64,000 nucleotides of DNA, from positions 94,794,339-94,858,338 of the forward strand of contig NC_132878.1 of assembly GCF_030463535.1 (NCBI RefSeq), read 5' to 3'. The notes under the pieces are model-generated. The model did no database searches. It was not told where the DNA came from and saw only the letters and a program-made list of their open reading frames with translations. Positions 34,291 to 45,899 of this stretch are shown here, one piece after another; position 1 is the stretch's first letter, and each line of letters opens with the position of its first letter. The position numbers and the translations under genes are program-made. Source of the DNA: Salminus brasiliensis (Eukaryota; Chordata; Actinopteri; Characiformes; Bryconidae).

Positions 34291-35084
34291 ACCATTGTAC
34301 TCTGCAGTGGGTTGCATAAAGCATCACCATAATATGTTATGGTAAGTATAAACACTGAACACTGTGTCTAACAGTAAATGTTACTGAGAGTCTGGGCTCT
34401 GTACAGAGTTTTTGCACCTCCTGTGCAGAGCTGGAGGACCCTACAGTGTGTAGAAGCTCTGAAGCACAAACACCTGCTACAGTGGCTAAATGCTAAAGAG
34501 CAGCATTTCCTTCATGTTTCTGTGCCAGTATAACTCATGGCTGGCTTACAGGAGCTGGTAGGTCCACACACACATACACACACAGCAAGGCCTGCACCTG
34601 TCAGGTCCCTGATAAGGCTAGAAGAAAAGACTGAGCATTCATCACTGCGCAGACGGAGCTATAGACTTCTCAGAAAGAGAGTCCCACAGTGAAAAGAATA
34701 GGGGGGCTGCATATGACAGACTGTAAACGAGGTGTAAACAAGGCCCTCCTCACACACTCCTGTCTCCATTCGTCATGACGACAGGATTTCGGTCCTGGAA
34801 GCCTCTGTTCACACTAGGGGACAATAGCCACAGGCGAATAATCTCCAAACCAGGCCGCTTCGTCCAGCTCCTCTCGGCCAGCCTGCCAAATGCTCCCTTC
34901 AGCGCTGAAAGGAAAGGATACGTGCAGCAAAACAAGACGTTCTCTTCTTCCCTGTTTTACTATAATGTGAAATAAATGACTGGCTATGACGTTTACTTGA
35001 ACGCTGCACGCCTCCGTCCCACTCTGGAAGCAAGAAGAACCCAGAAACTCTCCCCCAAGCCTTTATGTCCTTTTCTCTGCTCGA

Positions 35085-35300
35085 TATTCACCATTAGTGT
35101 TGGACACAGGGAGGATTTGGCCTTCACCTTTAACCCATCCGTGCAGTGAACACACACAGTAACAGTGAGCACACATGCCCAGAGCTGTGGGCAGCCATCG
35201 CTGCAGCGCCCAGGGAGAAAGGAGGGTAAGGGGCTCAACAGTGGCAGCCTGCCGAGCTCGGGTATCAAACCCACCACCCCTAAACCACCACTGTCCACTG
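35085..35300 (-). mobile_element. tRNA-derived SINE
   Basis: Minus-strand copy of the 28036 family: GGTTTGATACCCGAGCTCGG, GAGCCCCTTACCCTCCTTTC and a tail CATCCGTGCAGTGAACACAC on the plus strand. It separates the two blocks of the minisatellite. Confidence 0.7.
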
Positions 35301-35309
35301 CTAAAGGTA

Positions 35310-38300
35310 TATTTCCCTTCCCTAGAATAGTGAATATAGGGCTCCAGTTTAGGGAATAGTGAATATAGGGCTCCAGTGTAGGGAATAGTGAATATAGTGC
35401 TCCAGTGTAGGGAATAATGTATCAAGGTCCACTATCCATCCCTAGAATAGTAAATATAGTGCTCCAGTGTGGGGAATAGTGAGTGTAGTGCTCCAGTGTA
35501 GGGAATAGTGAGTGTAGTGCTCCAGTGTAGGGAATAGTGAATATAGGGCTCCAGTGTAGGGAATAGTGATTATAGTGCTCCAGTGTAGGGAATAGTGAGT
35601 GTAGTGCTCCAATGTAGGGAATAGTAAATATAGGGCTCCATTGTAGGGAATAGTGAATATAGCGGCCCAGTGTGGTGAATAGTGATTATAGTGCTCCAGT
35701 GTAGGGAATAGTGAAAATAGTGCTCTAGTGTAGGGAATAGTGAATATTGGGCTCCAGTGTAGGGAATAGTGAAAATAGTGCTCTAGTGTAGGGAATAGTG
35801 AATATTGGGCTCCAGTGTAGGGAATAATGAATCAAGGTCTACTATCCATCCCTAGAATAGTAAATATAGTGCTCCAGTGTGGGGAATGGTGAGTATAGTG
35901 CTCCAGTGTAGGGAATAGTGAGTGTAGTGCTCCAGTGTAGGGAATAGTGAATATAGGGCTCCAGTGTAGGGAATAGTGAATATAGTGCTCCAGTGTGGGG
36001 AATAGTGAGTGTAGTGCTCCAATGTAGGGAATAGTAAATATAGGGCTCCAGTGTAGGGAATGGTGAATATAGTGCCCCAGTGTGGGAAATAGTGAGTATA
36101 GTGCTCCAGTGTAGGGAAAAGTGATTATAGTGCTCCAGTGTAGGGAATGGTGAATACAGTGTTACAATGTAGGAAATAGTGAATATAGTGCTCCAGTGTA
36201 GGGAATAGAGAAAATAGTGCTCTAGTGTAGGGAATAGTGAATATTGGGCTCCAGTGTAGGGAATAATGAATCAAGGTCTACTATCCATCCCTAGAATAGT
36301 AAATATAGTGCTCCAGTGTGGGGAATAGTGAGTGTAGTGCTCCAGTGTAGGAAATAGTGATTATAGTGCTCCAGTGTAGGGAATAGTGAGTGTAGTGCTC
36401 CAATGTAGGGAATAGTGAATATGGTGCCCCAGTGTGGGAAATAGTGAGTATAGTGCTCCAGTGTAGGGAATAGTGATTATAGTGCTCCAGTGTAGGGAAT
36501 AGTGAATATAGGGCTCCAGTGTAGGGAATAGTGAGTGTAGTGCTCCAATGTAGGGAATAGTAAATATAGGGCTCCAGTGTAGGGAACAGTAAATATAGTG
36601 CCCCAGTGTGGGAAATAGTGAATATAGTGCTCCAGTGTAGGGAATGGTGAATACAGTGTTACAATGTAGGAAATAGTGAATATAGTGCTCCAGTGTAGGG
36701 AATAGAGAAAATAGTGCTCTAGTGTAGGGAATAGTGAATATTGGGCTCCAGTGTAGGGAATAATGAATCAAGGTCTACTATCCATCCCTAGAATAGTAAA
36801 TATAGTGCTCCAGTGTGGGGAATAGTGAGTGTAGTGCTCCAGTGTAGGAAATAGTGATTATAGTGCTCCAGTGTAGGGAATAGTGAGTGTAGTGCTCCAA
36901 TGTAGGGAATAGTGAATATGGTGCCCCAGTGTGGGAAATAGTGAGTATAGTGCTCCAGTGTAGGGAATAGTGATTATAGTGCTCCAGTGTAGGGAATAGT
37001 GAATATAGGGCTCCAGTGTAGGGAATAGTGAGTGTAGTGCTCCAATGTAGGGAATAGTAAATATAGGGCTCCAGTGTAGGGAACAGTAAATATAGTGCCC
37101 CAGTGTGGGAAATAGTGAATATAGTGCTCCAGTGTAGGGAATAGTGAATATAGGGCTCCAGTGTAGGGAATAGTGAATATTGGGCTCCAGTGTAGGGAAT
37201 AATGAATCAAGGTCTACTATCCATCCCTAGAATAGTAAATATAGTGCTCCAGTGTGGGGAATAGTGAGTATAGTGCTCCAGTGTAGGGAATAGTGAATAT
37301 AGGGCTCCAGTGTAGGGAATAGTGAATATAGTGACCTAGTGTGGGGAATAGTGAGTATAGCGCTCCAGTGTACGGAATGGTGAGTATAGTGCTCCAGTGT
37401 ATGGAAATGGTGAGTATAGCGCTCCAGTGTAGGGAATGGTGAGTATAGTGCTCCAGTGTAGGGAATAGTGAATATAGTGACATAGTGTGGGAAATAGTGA
37501 GTATAGCGCTCCAGTGTACGGAATGGTGAGTATAGCGCTCCAGTGTATGGAAATGGTGAGTATAGCGCTCCAGTGTAGGGAATGGTGAGTATAGTGCTCC
37601 AGTGTAGGGAATAGTGAGTATAGTGCTCCAGTGTAGGGAATGGTGAATATAGTGCTGCAGTGTAGGGAATAGTGAGTATAGTGCTCCAGTGTAGGGAATA
37701 GTGAGTGTAGTGCTCCAGTGTAGGGAATAGTGAGTATAGTGCTCCAGTGTAGGGAATAGTGAATACAGTGCTGCAGTGTAGGGAATGGTGAATACAGTGC
37801 TCCAGTGTAGGGAATAGTGAGTATAGTGCTCCAGTGTAGGGAATGGTGAGTATAGTGCTCCAGTGTAGGGAATGGTGAATATAGTGCCGCAGTGTAAGGA
37901 ATAGTTGAGTATAGTGCCCCAGTGTAGGGAATAGTGAGTATAGTGCTCCAGTGTAGTGAATAGTGATTAATGGGCTCCAGTGTAGGGAACAGTGAATATA
38001 GGGCTCCAGTGTAGTGAATAGTGATTATAGGGCTCCAGTGTAGGGAATAGTGAATATAGGGCTCCAGTGTAGGGAATAGTGAATATAGTGCTCCAGTGTA
38101 GGGAATAATGAATCAAGGTCCACTATCCATCCCTAGAATAGTAAATATAGTGCTCCAGTGTGGGGAATAGTGAGTATAGTGCTCCAGTGTAGGGAATAGG
38201 GAAAATAGTGCTCTAGTGTAGGGAATAGTGAATATTGGGCTCCAGTGTAGGGAATAGTGAATATAGTGCTCCAGTGTAGGGAATGGTGAATATAGGGCTC

Positions 38301-38640
38301 CAGTGTAGGGAATAGTGAATATAGTGCTCCAGTGTAGGGAATAATGAATATTGGGCTCCAGTGTAGGGAATAGTGAATATAGTGCTCCAGTGTAGGGAAT
38401 AGTGAATATAGGGCTCCAGTGTAGGGAATAGTGAATATAGTGCTCCAGTGTAGGGAATAATAAATATTGGGCTCCAGTGTAGGGAATAGTGAATATAGTG
38501 CTCCAGTGTAGTGAATGGTGATTATAGGGCTCCAGTGTAGGGAATAGTGAATATAGGACTCCAGTGTAGGGAATAGTGAATATAGGACTCCAGTGTAGGG
38601 AATAGTGAATACAGTGTTACAGTGTAGGGAATAGTGAATA
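35310..38640. repeat. 3.3-kb, 29-bp minisatellite with higher-order structure
   Basis: About 110 copies of a 29-bp unit (ATAGTGCTCCAGTGTAGGGA plus ATAGTGAGT). A marked variant block containing CTACTATCCATCCCTAG (some copies CCACTATCC) recurs at about 35431, 35841, 36280, 36777, 37216 and 38122, so roughly 14-17 units are amplified together. The blocks at 36240-36500 and 36740-37000 look almost identical. The minus-strand frames it opens (IHYSLHWSPIFTIPYTGAL) are repeat artefacts. Confidence 0.96.
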
Positions 38641-39094
38641 AAGAGTCATTGCTGTTTCCTATTGTAGTGTTCTGGTCCTTATAACAGTGCATATTGTGCT
38701 CCAACATAGAAAACAACAGTAAGGGGGTTACTTCTGTTCCTTTGGATTAAGAAGGTGAGCGGTACCAGATGCTGTTAAACTGTAAAGTCGACTATTAATG
38801 TTTGTGTTTTAAGGGTGTAAGGGAAATTGGGAAATTGGGATATTGTACTGTGTTACCAGAGATACAAATATAACAATTAATATGGCTTTATTGACAGTGC
38901 ATTTTTCATACAGACAGCAGATGAATGTGCTAAACAGAGATAAAACATTTAAATAGTTGATTAAATGAAAGTTAACAGCATCAATTAAAATGGAGACAAT
39001 AACATTAATCAACTAAGAAAAGAAAGGTTAAATAGGAATGACAGAAATCAATTCTATTCTATTTTTTTAATAAGCTATTGTCACATGCTATATT

Positions 39095-39675
39095 AAGACA
39101 ACAAGATAATATTTTGAGGTAATTCAATCTATTAAGAGAACAAGATAATAAATCGTGCCACAAAATAATTTATTTGGCCACAGGATGATATATTGAGGCC
39201 ACAAGATAATTTATTTAGCCACAGGATGATATGTTGAGGCCACAAGATGATATGTTGAGACCACAAGATGATGTATTGAGGCAACAAGTCATTTATTTGG
39301 CCACAGGATGATATGTTGAGGCTGTAGATAATATTATGAGATAATACAATCTATTAAGAGAACAAGATAATAAATTGAGGCCACAAAATAATTTATTTGG
39401 CCACGTTGACATATTAAGACCACAAGGCAATATTAAAAACAACCACTATGTCACCCCGGGAGCGCTGTAACTACTGTAACGAATGCATGGACAAGTTGAA
39501 CTAAACTTAATTATTATTTCACACCTGATTGAAGCTACTTTAGTGCCTGTGCTGACATGCAATCTTGTGGCATCAACATATCATCCTGTGGCCAAATACA
39601 TTATTTTGTGGCATTGATTTATTATCTTGTACTCTTAATAGATTGAATCACCTCAAAATATCATCTTGACACCTA
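39095..39675. mobile_element. Foldback element with arms of about 110 bp
   Basis: The left arm (ATAATATTTTGAGGTAATTC, ATCTATTAAGAGAACAAGAT, CCACAAAATAATTTATTTGG) is found inverted at 39560-39670. A third, direct copy of the arm lies at about 39320-39400, and short tandem units with ACAGGATGATAT fill the left half. It lies 125 bp 3' of the chemokine receptor stop. Confidence 0.75.
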
Positions 39676-39800
39676 TCTGACACAGCATTTGTAATGATCT
39701 ATGCAGGGTTTTGATTAGATTAAATGAAAGCATACACATTTACACTGATCCCCTCTTTTAGAGTCCTCTGTACCTGCAGCCTGTAGGGTCAGGTGGCTGC

Positions 39801-40743
39801 TTACGAACAGCAGACAGACCAACTTTCTCTGACGAGCCTGACTAAATGCCTCCTAAACTTCTCTCCCACAAACACGTAGAGGACTGGATTCAGGCAGCTG
39901 TGAGAGAACGCCACGGCCTCTGTGATCTGCAGAGTCAGCTGAATCCTCTCAGTGAACTTACAGGTTTCAGATATTACGCCCATTATTTGCAGGCCTCTGA
40001 GGAACGCTGCAATGTTATACGGCGCCCAGCAGCAGAAGAAGACCACTATTACCAGGACAATGAGGCGCATGGCGTGTTTCTTGGACGAGCTAGACCTGTG
40101 GAGTCTTTGCAGGACCATCGAGTAGCAGAATCCCACAACGGTCAGGGGAATCAGCAGGCCTACAATGTTCATTTTGAAGATGCCAACAGCTCGATAGAAA
40201 TCAGAGTTACTGGTCAGTGGATATGGACTGCAAAGCAAGTACGTTGTGCTCTTTGTGACCTTGATGTACAACAGCTCTGGGAAAGATGCCCCAACAGCTA
40301 AGATCCAGATAACCAGGCTGGCCACAATCCCGCAGGCCTTAGTCCGGACCCTTATGGCAAACACGGCATGGACCACGGCCAAGTACCTGTCGATGCTCAT
40401 CAGCACGATGAAGAAGATGCCGCCATAGAACCCGACGAAGTGCATGCTGTAGACCAAGGCGCACATGGCACTGCCGAAAATCCAGTAGTGGTTAAAGTGG
40501 TGGGCCAGGAAGGGAAGAGACAGGACCAGGAGCAGGTCAGCCAGAGCCAGGTTCAGAAGGCACACGTCGGCCATGGATTTGAGCCGAGTGCCCACCGCGA
40601 TGACCCACACTACGAGTGCATTTCCAATGAGGCCCACCATAAACAACAGGCAATAGAGTGATGGGAGGAACTGGTTCTTGTGGGCTTCAATTAAACAGAA
40701 ATCCACGTCCTCATAATAATAGTAGAAATCAGAGAAATCGAAG
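39801..40743 (-). CDS. Chemokine receptor exon 2 (seven-helix core)
   Basis: It holds all TM helices in one exon, the common layout for chemokine receptor genes. Stop TAA at 39801-39803. The 151- and 97-codon plus-strand frames across it are antisense shadows. Confidence 0.92.
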
Positions 40744-40876
40744 CTAAAACATAGAAAAATGACGCCATAAATCACAGTGTTACCTTCCCCCTTACCCCTT
40801 TCACATTACATCAGTGTTGAGCTTCTCACCTGGCCGTTTCCCAAGGAGTGCTGGTGGCGTTCACCATCGCTGCCAT
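39801..40876 (-). CDS. CC-type chemokine receptor (CCR4/fish CCR12-like), two exons
   Basis: A 329-residue seven-helix GPCR made of exon 40876-40830 (ATG at 40876) and exon 40743-39801, with an 86-bp intron. N-terminus: MAAMVNATSTPWETA and then a Tyr/Asp-rich segment (DFSDFYYYYEDVDF) typical of sulfated chemokine-binding ends. Visible motifs: GNALVVWVI (TM1), NLALADLLLVLSLPF (TM2), DRYLAVVHAVFAIR (DRY box), CCWAPYNI (TM6), NPVLYVFVGEKFRRH (NPxxY). All four extracellular Cys are present (FCLIE, SAMCA, LLCSP, ETCKF), which classic chemokine receptors use for two disulfides. It couples chemokine binding to Gi and cell migration at the plasma membrane. The DRYLAVVHAVF string is CCR-like; XCR1 lacks DRY. 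The cytoplasmic tail is unusually short (about 16 residues after VGEKF... to CCS). Confidence 0.9.
40830..40876 (-). CDS. Chemokine receptor exon 1 (N-terminal 15 residues)
   Basis: The 47-nt coding part ends GCCAG|GTGAGA. Joined to the acceptor GTTTTAG|CTTCG at 40743/40744 it keeps the frame into SFDFSDFYYYY. This start is preferred to the ATG at 40773-40775, because that one lies inside the intron and would place MIYGVIFLCF before the acidic segment. A second in-frame ATG lies 9 nt downstream. NAT is a sequon. Confidence 0.75.
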
Positions 40877-42400
40877 CTGGAGACCCGCTACACGTCTACT
40901 GAGGACACAGAAGTGGTAAATCTGCGGTCAGTCATCTGTACTGGGTAAACCACAGGAAGTGCATCACTCCTGTACTGCTCGATTTTGCTCCCTTCCGTCC
41001 AAACGGCAGCTCCAAAAATGAGGGAAACCCAAGGCCGTACTGTCGAAAATTAATTGTTTGGTTTTCCAGAGCAAAACACGTCCAAAACATGTTAAAATCA
41101 GCATATAGTGTTTACTTCCTTAACATTTCACAGGTTTTGGGGCCGAAAACTTCACATCAACTCATGTCAGAAGCGACAGTTCTCTTACTCGAGGATGGGT
41201 TTAGGCTTTAGGCCTTTTAATCTGAACCATCTCAAGAACCTTGTAACTCACCACCCTCAATCACTCCCCCGTCGTAAATGCCTGATTCAAAGGGTTTAAC
41301 CAAAAAAAAAAAAATGCATGGACACTTTTTACATAGTCCCTCCGTTTCCCATCCAGCATAATACGCTTAAAACACATGCCTGCATGACAAAATCCATCCA
41401 AAAATATTGGAAAATTGTATTATTTATGTTATATTAGCATTATTATAATCATCAGTAGTTATTTAATAACTATATCGTTAAATTTGCAAAGTTTTACAGC
41501 TAGAAAATCTGTCAAAATGAGCATCAAGTGAGGTGCTGTCCTGCCCATGTCCCTTTGTCTTTCCCTACAGGGACTAAACAAGCTGTGTCAGGCCCCTCAT
41601 TGCCACACACTTTCCTGAGGCAATCTCAGGACTCTGCCCACAGTGTCAAATAAGGACTTCCTCCTCATTGCTCACAATTCACGGGACTGGGGGGGGTTCT
41701 TAAGCCCAGTCCACAGACTGGTAGGTTCCATGAATTAGCCCTTTCGCAACCATGTTGTCCAGTGCGGTCCATGGTCTGCTCTAGGAAAACCGCCAAAATT
41801 GTGCCGTGCCTCGCCGTGCCTCGCCTCGCCTCTTAGTGTTTTGTTTTCCCTGTCCCGATCCTGTTTTTTCACCCAAGCTCGGCTCTTTTTTTTTCTCCTT
41901 GTCCCACTGCTGGTTTCCCCTACCCGGTTTAGTTCCTAGCACTCTGTCCCAAGCTCTGTATCCCATCTCATTTATCCTTGCAAGTGTGTCTGGTTCACTG
42001 CCACACCTAGCCAGCAATGAGTGCAGCTTAATGTAGCTGAATGCATTCATTAGAAGGGGTGTCCACAAACTTTTCGTTGCCGTTGAAAAATATGTTAATT
42101 GATTAATTAGTTGAATGAATTAAAGTTGCCGAAATTATCAATAATCAATATCTGCACTGTGTATCTCCAGTCTAACCATTAGCAATGGTACATATTTCCC
42201 TCACCAAATTCTCCTGCAGGTGAACACGGTCAGGGCAGTGAAACACAGACAGTCAAAGCAAATAAAGTCCCGACTGAGCTCTTTACTCTAATCCACTGCC
42301 ACAGGTGGGCTGTCTCGAGCAGCTGTCGATAGCCAGTAAGGTGGTCAAGCAGTCAGTCATGCTTGAAGCTAATTCTGAAAGGTGCAATGCAAGTATAGTA
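40877..42400. other. Region upstream of the chemokine receptor; mostly unassigned
   Basis: Presumed 5' flank of the receptor. A fragment of the GGACAAAAGTATTGGGACACC-family MITE ends at 41999-42075 (TGAATGCATTCATTAGAAGG, GGTGTCCACAAACTTTTC). No other gene is seen. Confidence 0.4.
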
Positions 42401-42407
42401 TATAAGA

Positions 42408-42885
42408 TGGATCAGCCATAACATAACATCACCACCACCTGCCTAATATTAAAACATTATATTATTAATATTATTATTATTATTATTATATTAAAACAAC
42501 CACACTGACATTTGTGACGGACACAGATGGAATTTGGCTTCCGCATTGATCCCATCCGAGCAGTGAAACACATACAGTGGACAGTGAGCATATATGCCCA
42601 TATATGGGCAGCCACTGCTGCGACGCCCAGGGAGCAGAGAGGGTGAAGGGCCTTGCTCAAGGGCCCAACAGTACTAATGCTGGTTATCGAACCCACAACC
42701 CTAGTATTAATAGCCCGGCGCTCTAACCGCTGAGCCATTCACCACTGCCCCCAGAACTGGCTAATATAAAGTAGATCAACTATGATACTACTTTATGGAA
42801 AATAATTTCCATTATTATATAAAGTGGATCGACTTAATATATTAGGCAGGGGGTACTAATGTTATGGCTGACCAGTGTATATCTG
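42408..42885. mobile_element. Tc1/mariner-like MITE interrupted by a SINE
   Basis: The left end GGATCAGCCATAACATAACA pairs with the right end GTACTAATGTTATGGCTGAC. Its body is split at about 42500 by the SINE described separately; the (TTA)n run at 42460-42490 lies at the junction. Confidence 0.7.
42505..42755 (-). mobile_element. tRNA-derived SINE nested in a MITE
   Basis: Minus-strand: GGTGAATGGCTCAGCGGTTA (A box), GGGTTGTGGGTTCGATAACC (B box), CTTGAGCAAGGCCCTTCACC, tail TCTGTGTCCGTCACAAATG. It is the best-preserved minus-strand copy. Confidence 0.8.
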
Positions 42886-43038
42886 AATAACTTTGTATTT
42901 CTGCTGAAGTCATTTTTTGAGGAAGTTCCTTTTACTTGAGTCATCATTTTACAGAGTATCAACGCTCTCACACGAGGACGGCTTTAGGCTTCTCTACACA
43001 CCTCTGGAGAGTGAGTCAAAGCTGTAGTTCAGCCAAAT

Positions 43039-43039
<1 letters not shown>

Positions 43040-43060
<21 letters not shown>
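43040..43060. repeat. (ATC)n microsatellite
   Basis: Eight or so ATC units within TTCATCATCATCATC. Another (AC)n lies at about 43246-43266. Confidence 0.85.
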
Positions 43061-43070
<10 letters not shown>

Positions 43071-43689
43071 CCTGGAGTATTCCTACAGTGCTGAAGTGAA
43101 ATCAGTGACATCGCTGGTGCAGCTTTACCTTCTGAGGCTTCTCCCTGTAGACTGCTGTAGGATCTGCTGGGGTGTAGACGGTACTGTAGACGGTTCTGCA
43201 GTTCTCACTTGGAGCAGACACAAACCAGTAGAAGTAACACATCTCACACACACACACACACACACACTCCTCCTACAAACCAGCAGAAATCTCCACTTCT
43301 CTTTTTTGAGGTTTAGCTGAACTGATCAGATCGAGCTGATTGCTGAAGTAGTGCAGCGATGCTGACTGTAGAAAAGGAAATGCAGCAATGGTAGAGCTGA
43401 AGGTGGTGCCAACCTGCCCTAGACAACAGGAAAATCTAAATCTAAATCTTAATCTATTATAATTATCTTTGAAATGCATTTAGTAAACCCCTGGGAACAT
43501 GTAGCATAAAGGGGCTGAAATTAGTATTTATAATATATTACATTTTGCCAGTGCATTCATGTTTTTAAAAAATCATGTGGACGCAGGAAAGGCTTTCTTT
43601 GAAGACTCTTCCATGAAGGTCATATTTGTGCAGGTGTTGCTGCACAGTAGAATAGTGCACCGCCACTCCAGAGACTGCTCAATCTCCCT

Positions 43690-44930
43690 GCAAATGTAAT
43701 CTAATTTATTTGTATAGCTTTTTACAGCTGGTGTCGTCACAAAGCAGCTTTACACAATCAGTAATTAGTAAAAGACATGAAAATAACAACATAAGAAGAC
43801 ATGAAAAACCTAAGACCCCCAGTAAGCAGCCAAAGACCACCGTGGCAAGGAGAACCTCCCTCAGAGCTGGAGGAAGAAACCTTGGGAGGAACCAAGACTC
43901 ACAAGGGGGACCCATCCTCCTCTGATCAGAACTATTTATTAATTATTGATAAAAGTAACCAAACCATCTGAAAACTGATCAACTGGTCTGATCATATTCA
44001 TAATATAATAATCATGGTGTAGTAGAACTTAATACAGTCATGGCAGTGATGGTCAGAGTAATGATAGTTAATAGTGGTGATATTAATAGTGACAGATAGT
44101 TACAGAGTCCATTTACGTTTTAACATGGTCATTAGGCAGGTAGCAGTAGTACGAGGGTGTGTCGCTGGTCTAGTATAGGTGGTGATAGTGGGGAGGCCTG
44201 CTGGTAGGTGGCAGTTGGTCTGACGCAGGTAGAGGGGACCCCAGCGGGCAGTCTTCCAGCTGGTCGGGCTGGGTGACCATTTACTGGGAGAAGGTAAAGA
44301 GACAGAGTTAGTTCTGAGAGGATTTTCAGTATCAGAGTGTGTCTTCCGACTCCGGCAGGTCTGACTATAACAGCCTAAGTAAAAGGAGAGAGCCAGAAGG
44401 TAACACAGACACGGGAGCTCCCTGAAACACTAGCGTCCATCTGCTCCACCATCCCCAAACCTGAGTGATTGTGTACAAGCAGCAAGACGACAGCTCCAGC
44501 ATCTCAATGTACTACAATTCCCTGTGTCCGCGAACCCCTAGACCTGCAATCTTTATCTAAGAGAAAACATTAATTACCAAAAGCTAAACTAAACAGATGA
44601 GTTTTCAGCTTGGATTTAAAGATTGAAACAGAGTCCTGAACATTATCTGTAAAGTTATTCCAGAGTTGGGGGGCTTTATAAGAACCCCTGCTGAGGGTTT
44701 CTGAATTTTGGGAACGAGTAAGAAGCAGCTTCCTGAGATCTAAGTAGTCTTGATGGTTCGTAATAATTAATAAGATCTGGCAGGTACTCAGGAGCGAGGC
44801 CATGTGCGGCTTTATATGTAAATCGAAAAATTTTGAAGTCAGTACAGAATATAACTGGGAGCCAAAGAAGTGCTGATAGAACAGGTAGCATAGCTGACTC
44901 TGTGCTCTGACCCCAGCTTTAACAACAACA
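43690..44930 (-). mobile_element. Non-LTR retrotransposon 3' end and trailing repeat
   Basis: The minus strand carries the C-terminus of a LINE polyprotein at about 44577-44925, followed toward lower coordinates by a common fish 3' region including CTGGAGGAAGAAACCTTGGG and AACCAAGACTCACAAGGGGG on the plus strand. The 5' part of the LINE is missing, as is usual for truncated insertions. Confidence 0.7.
44577..44925 (-). pseudogene. LINE reverse-transcriptase ORF, C-terminal fragment, frameshifted
   Basis: Frames together give ALLWLPVIFCTDFKIFRFTY, AAHGLAPEYLPDLINYYEPS and APQLWNNFTDNVQDSVSIFK plus SKLKTHLFSLAF, the region that ends many fish LINE RT proteins. The pieces sit in two frames, so the fragment is dead. 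Confidence 0.8.
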
Positions 44931-45117
44931 ACAACAATAATAATAATAATAATATGATCAATACAGCAAAATGTGCTTGTCAAAATTAATATACAGTAAA
45001 TGCACAAGCAAAACACAGTGCTTCTTTTATTTATTTTTCATTTTTTGCATAATTAACTCATTTTAATATAAGATAAACAGCACGTGTAAACGTAAGCTGC
45101 AGCTTTTACCACTTTAT

Positions 45118-45775
45118 TTACCTAACTTAAACCTAATCCTAAAACAAAACCTTAACCTCAACCTTAAACCTAACCCTAACCTCAACCTTAAACCTAACCC
45201 TAAATCTAACCCTAAATCTAACCTTAACCTCAACCTTAAACCTAACCCTAAATCTAACCCTAAATCTAACCTTAACCTCAACCTTAAACCTAACCCTAAA
45301 TCTAACCTTAACCTCAACCTTAAACCTAACCCTAAATCTAACCCTAACCTCAACCTTAAACCTAACCCTAAATCTAACCTTAACCTCAACCTTAAACCTT
45401 ACCCTAAATCTAACCCTAACCTCAACCTTAAACCTAACCCTAAATCTAACCCTAACCTCAACCTTAAACCTAACCCTAAATCTAACCCTAAATCTAACCT
45501 TAACCTCAACCTTAAACCTAACCCTAAATCTAACCTTAACCTCAACCTTAAACCTAACCCTAAATCTAACCCTAACCTCAACCTTAAACCTAACCCTAAA
45601 TCTAACCCTAACCTCAACCTTAAACCTAACCCTAAATCTAACCCTAAATCTAACCTTAACCTCAACCTTAAACCTAACCCTAAATCTAACCCTAACCTCA
45701 ACCTTAAACCTAACCCTAAATCTAACCTTAACCTCAACCTTAAACCTAACCCTAAACCTAACCCTAAATCTAAGG
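45118..45775. repeat. Telomere-like hexamer satellite with 36-bp higher-order unit
   Basis: About 110 hexamers in strict 6-bp register, all variants of AACCCT: AACCTT, AAACCT, AACCCT, AAATCT, AACCCT, AACCTC make a 36-bp unit, with 30- and 48-bp variants. The vertebrate telomere repeat is CCCTAA/TTAGGG. Minus-strand frames show an [10 protein letters not shown] dipeptide pattern because 6 is two codons; these are not genes. Confidence 0.93.
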
Positions 45776-45899
45776 AAAGGTTAGGGTTGGGGTGAGATGC
45801 AGGATTTCATTCAATAGACATTCATTTCCATTCGACTTGGAGTTCAGTTGCATTTAAAAGAAATTTAGTTGGCTGTTCGTTGAAAGTCAGATGAGCATC

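Noticed and set aside
39846-40301. 151-codon plus-strand ORF
   Set aside because: Antisense shadow of the chemokine receptor exon, with no domain of its own.
40744-40775. Upstream ATG giving the receptor an MIYGVIFLCF start
   Set aside because: It lies in the 86-bp intron; splicing to the ATG at 40876 gives a normal acidic, Tyr-rich chemokine-receptor N-terminus.
45114-45737. Proteins of alternating [10 protein letters not shown] residues
   Set aside because: Six-base telomere-like repeats read as two-codon repeats; no start context or splicing support.
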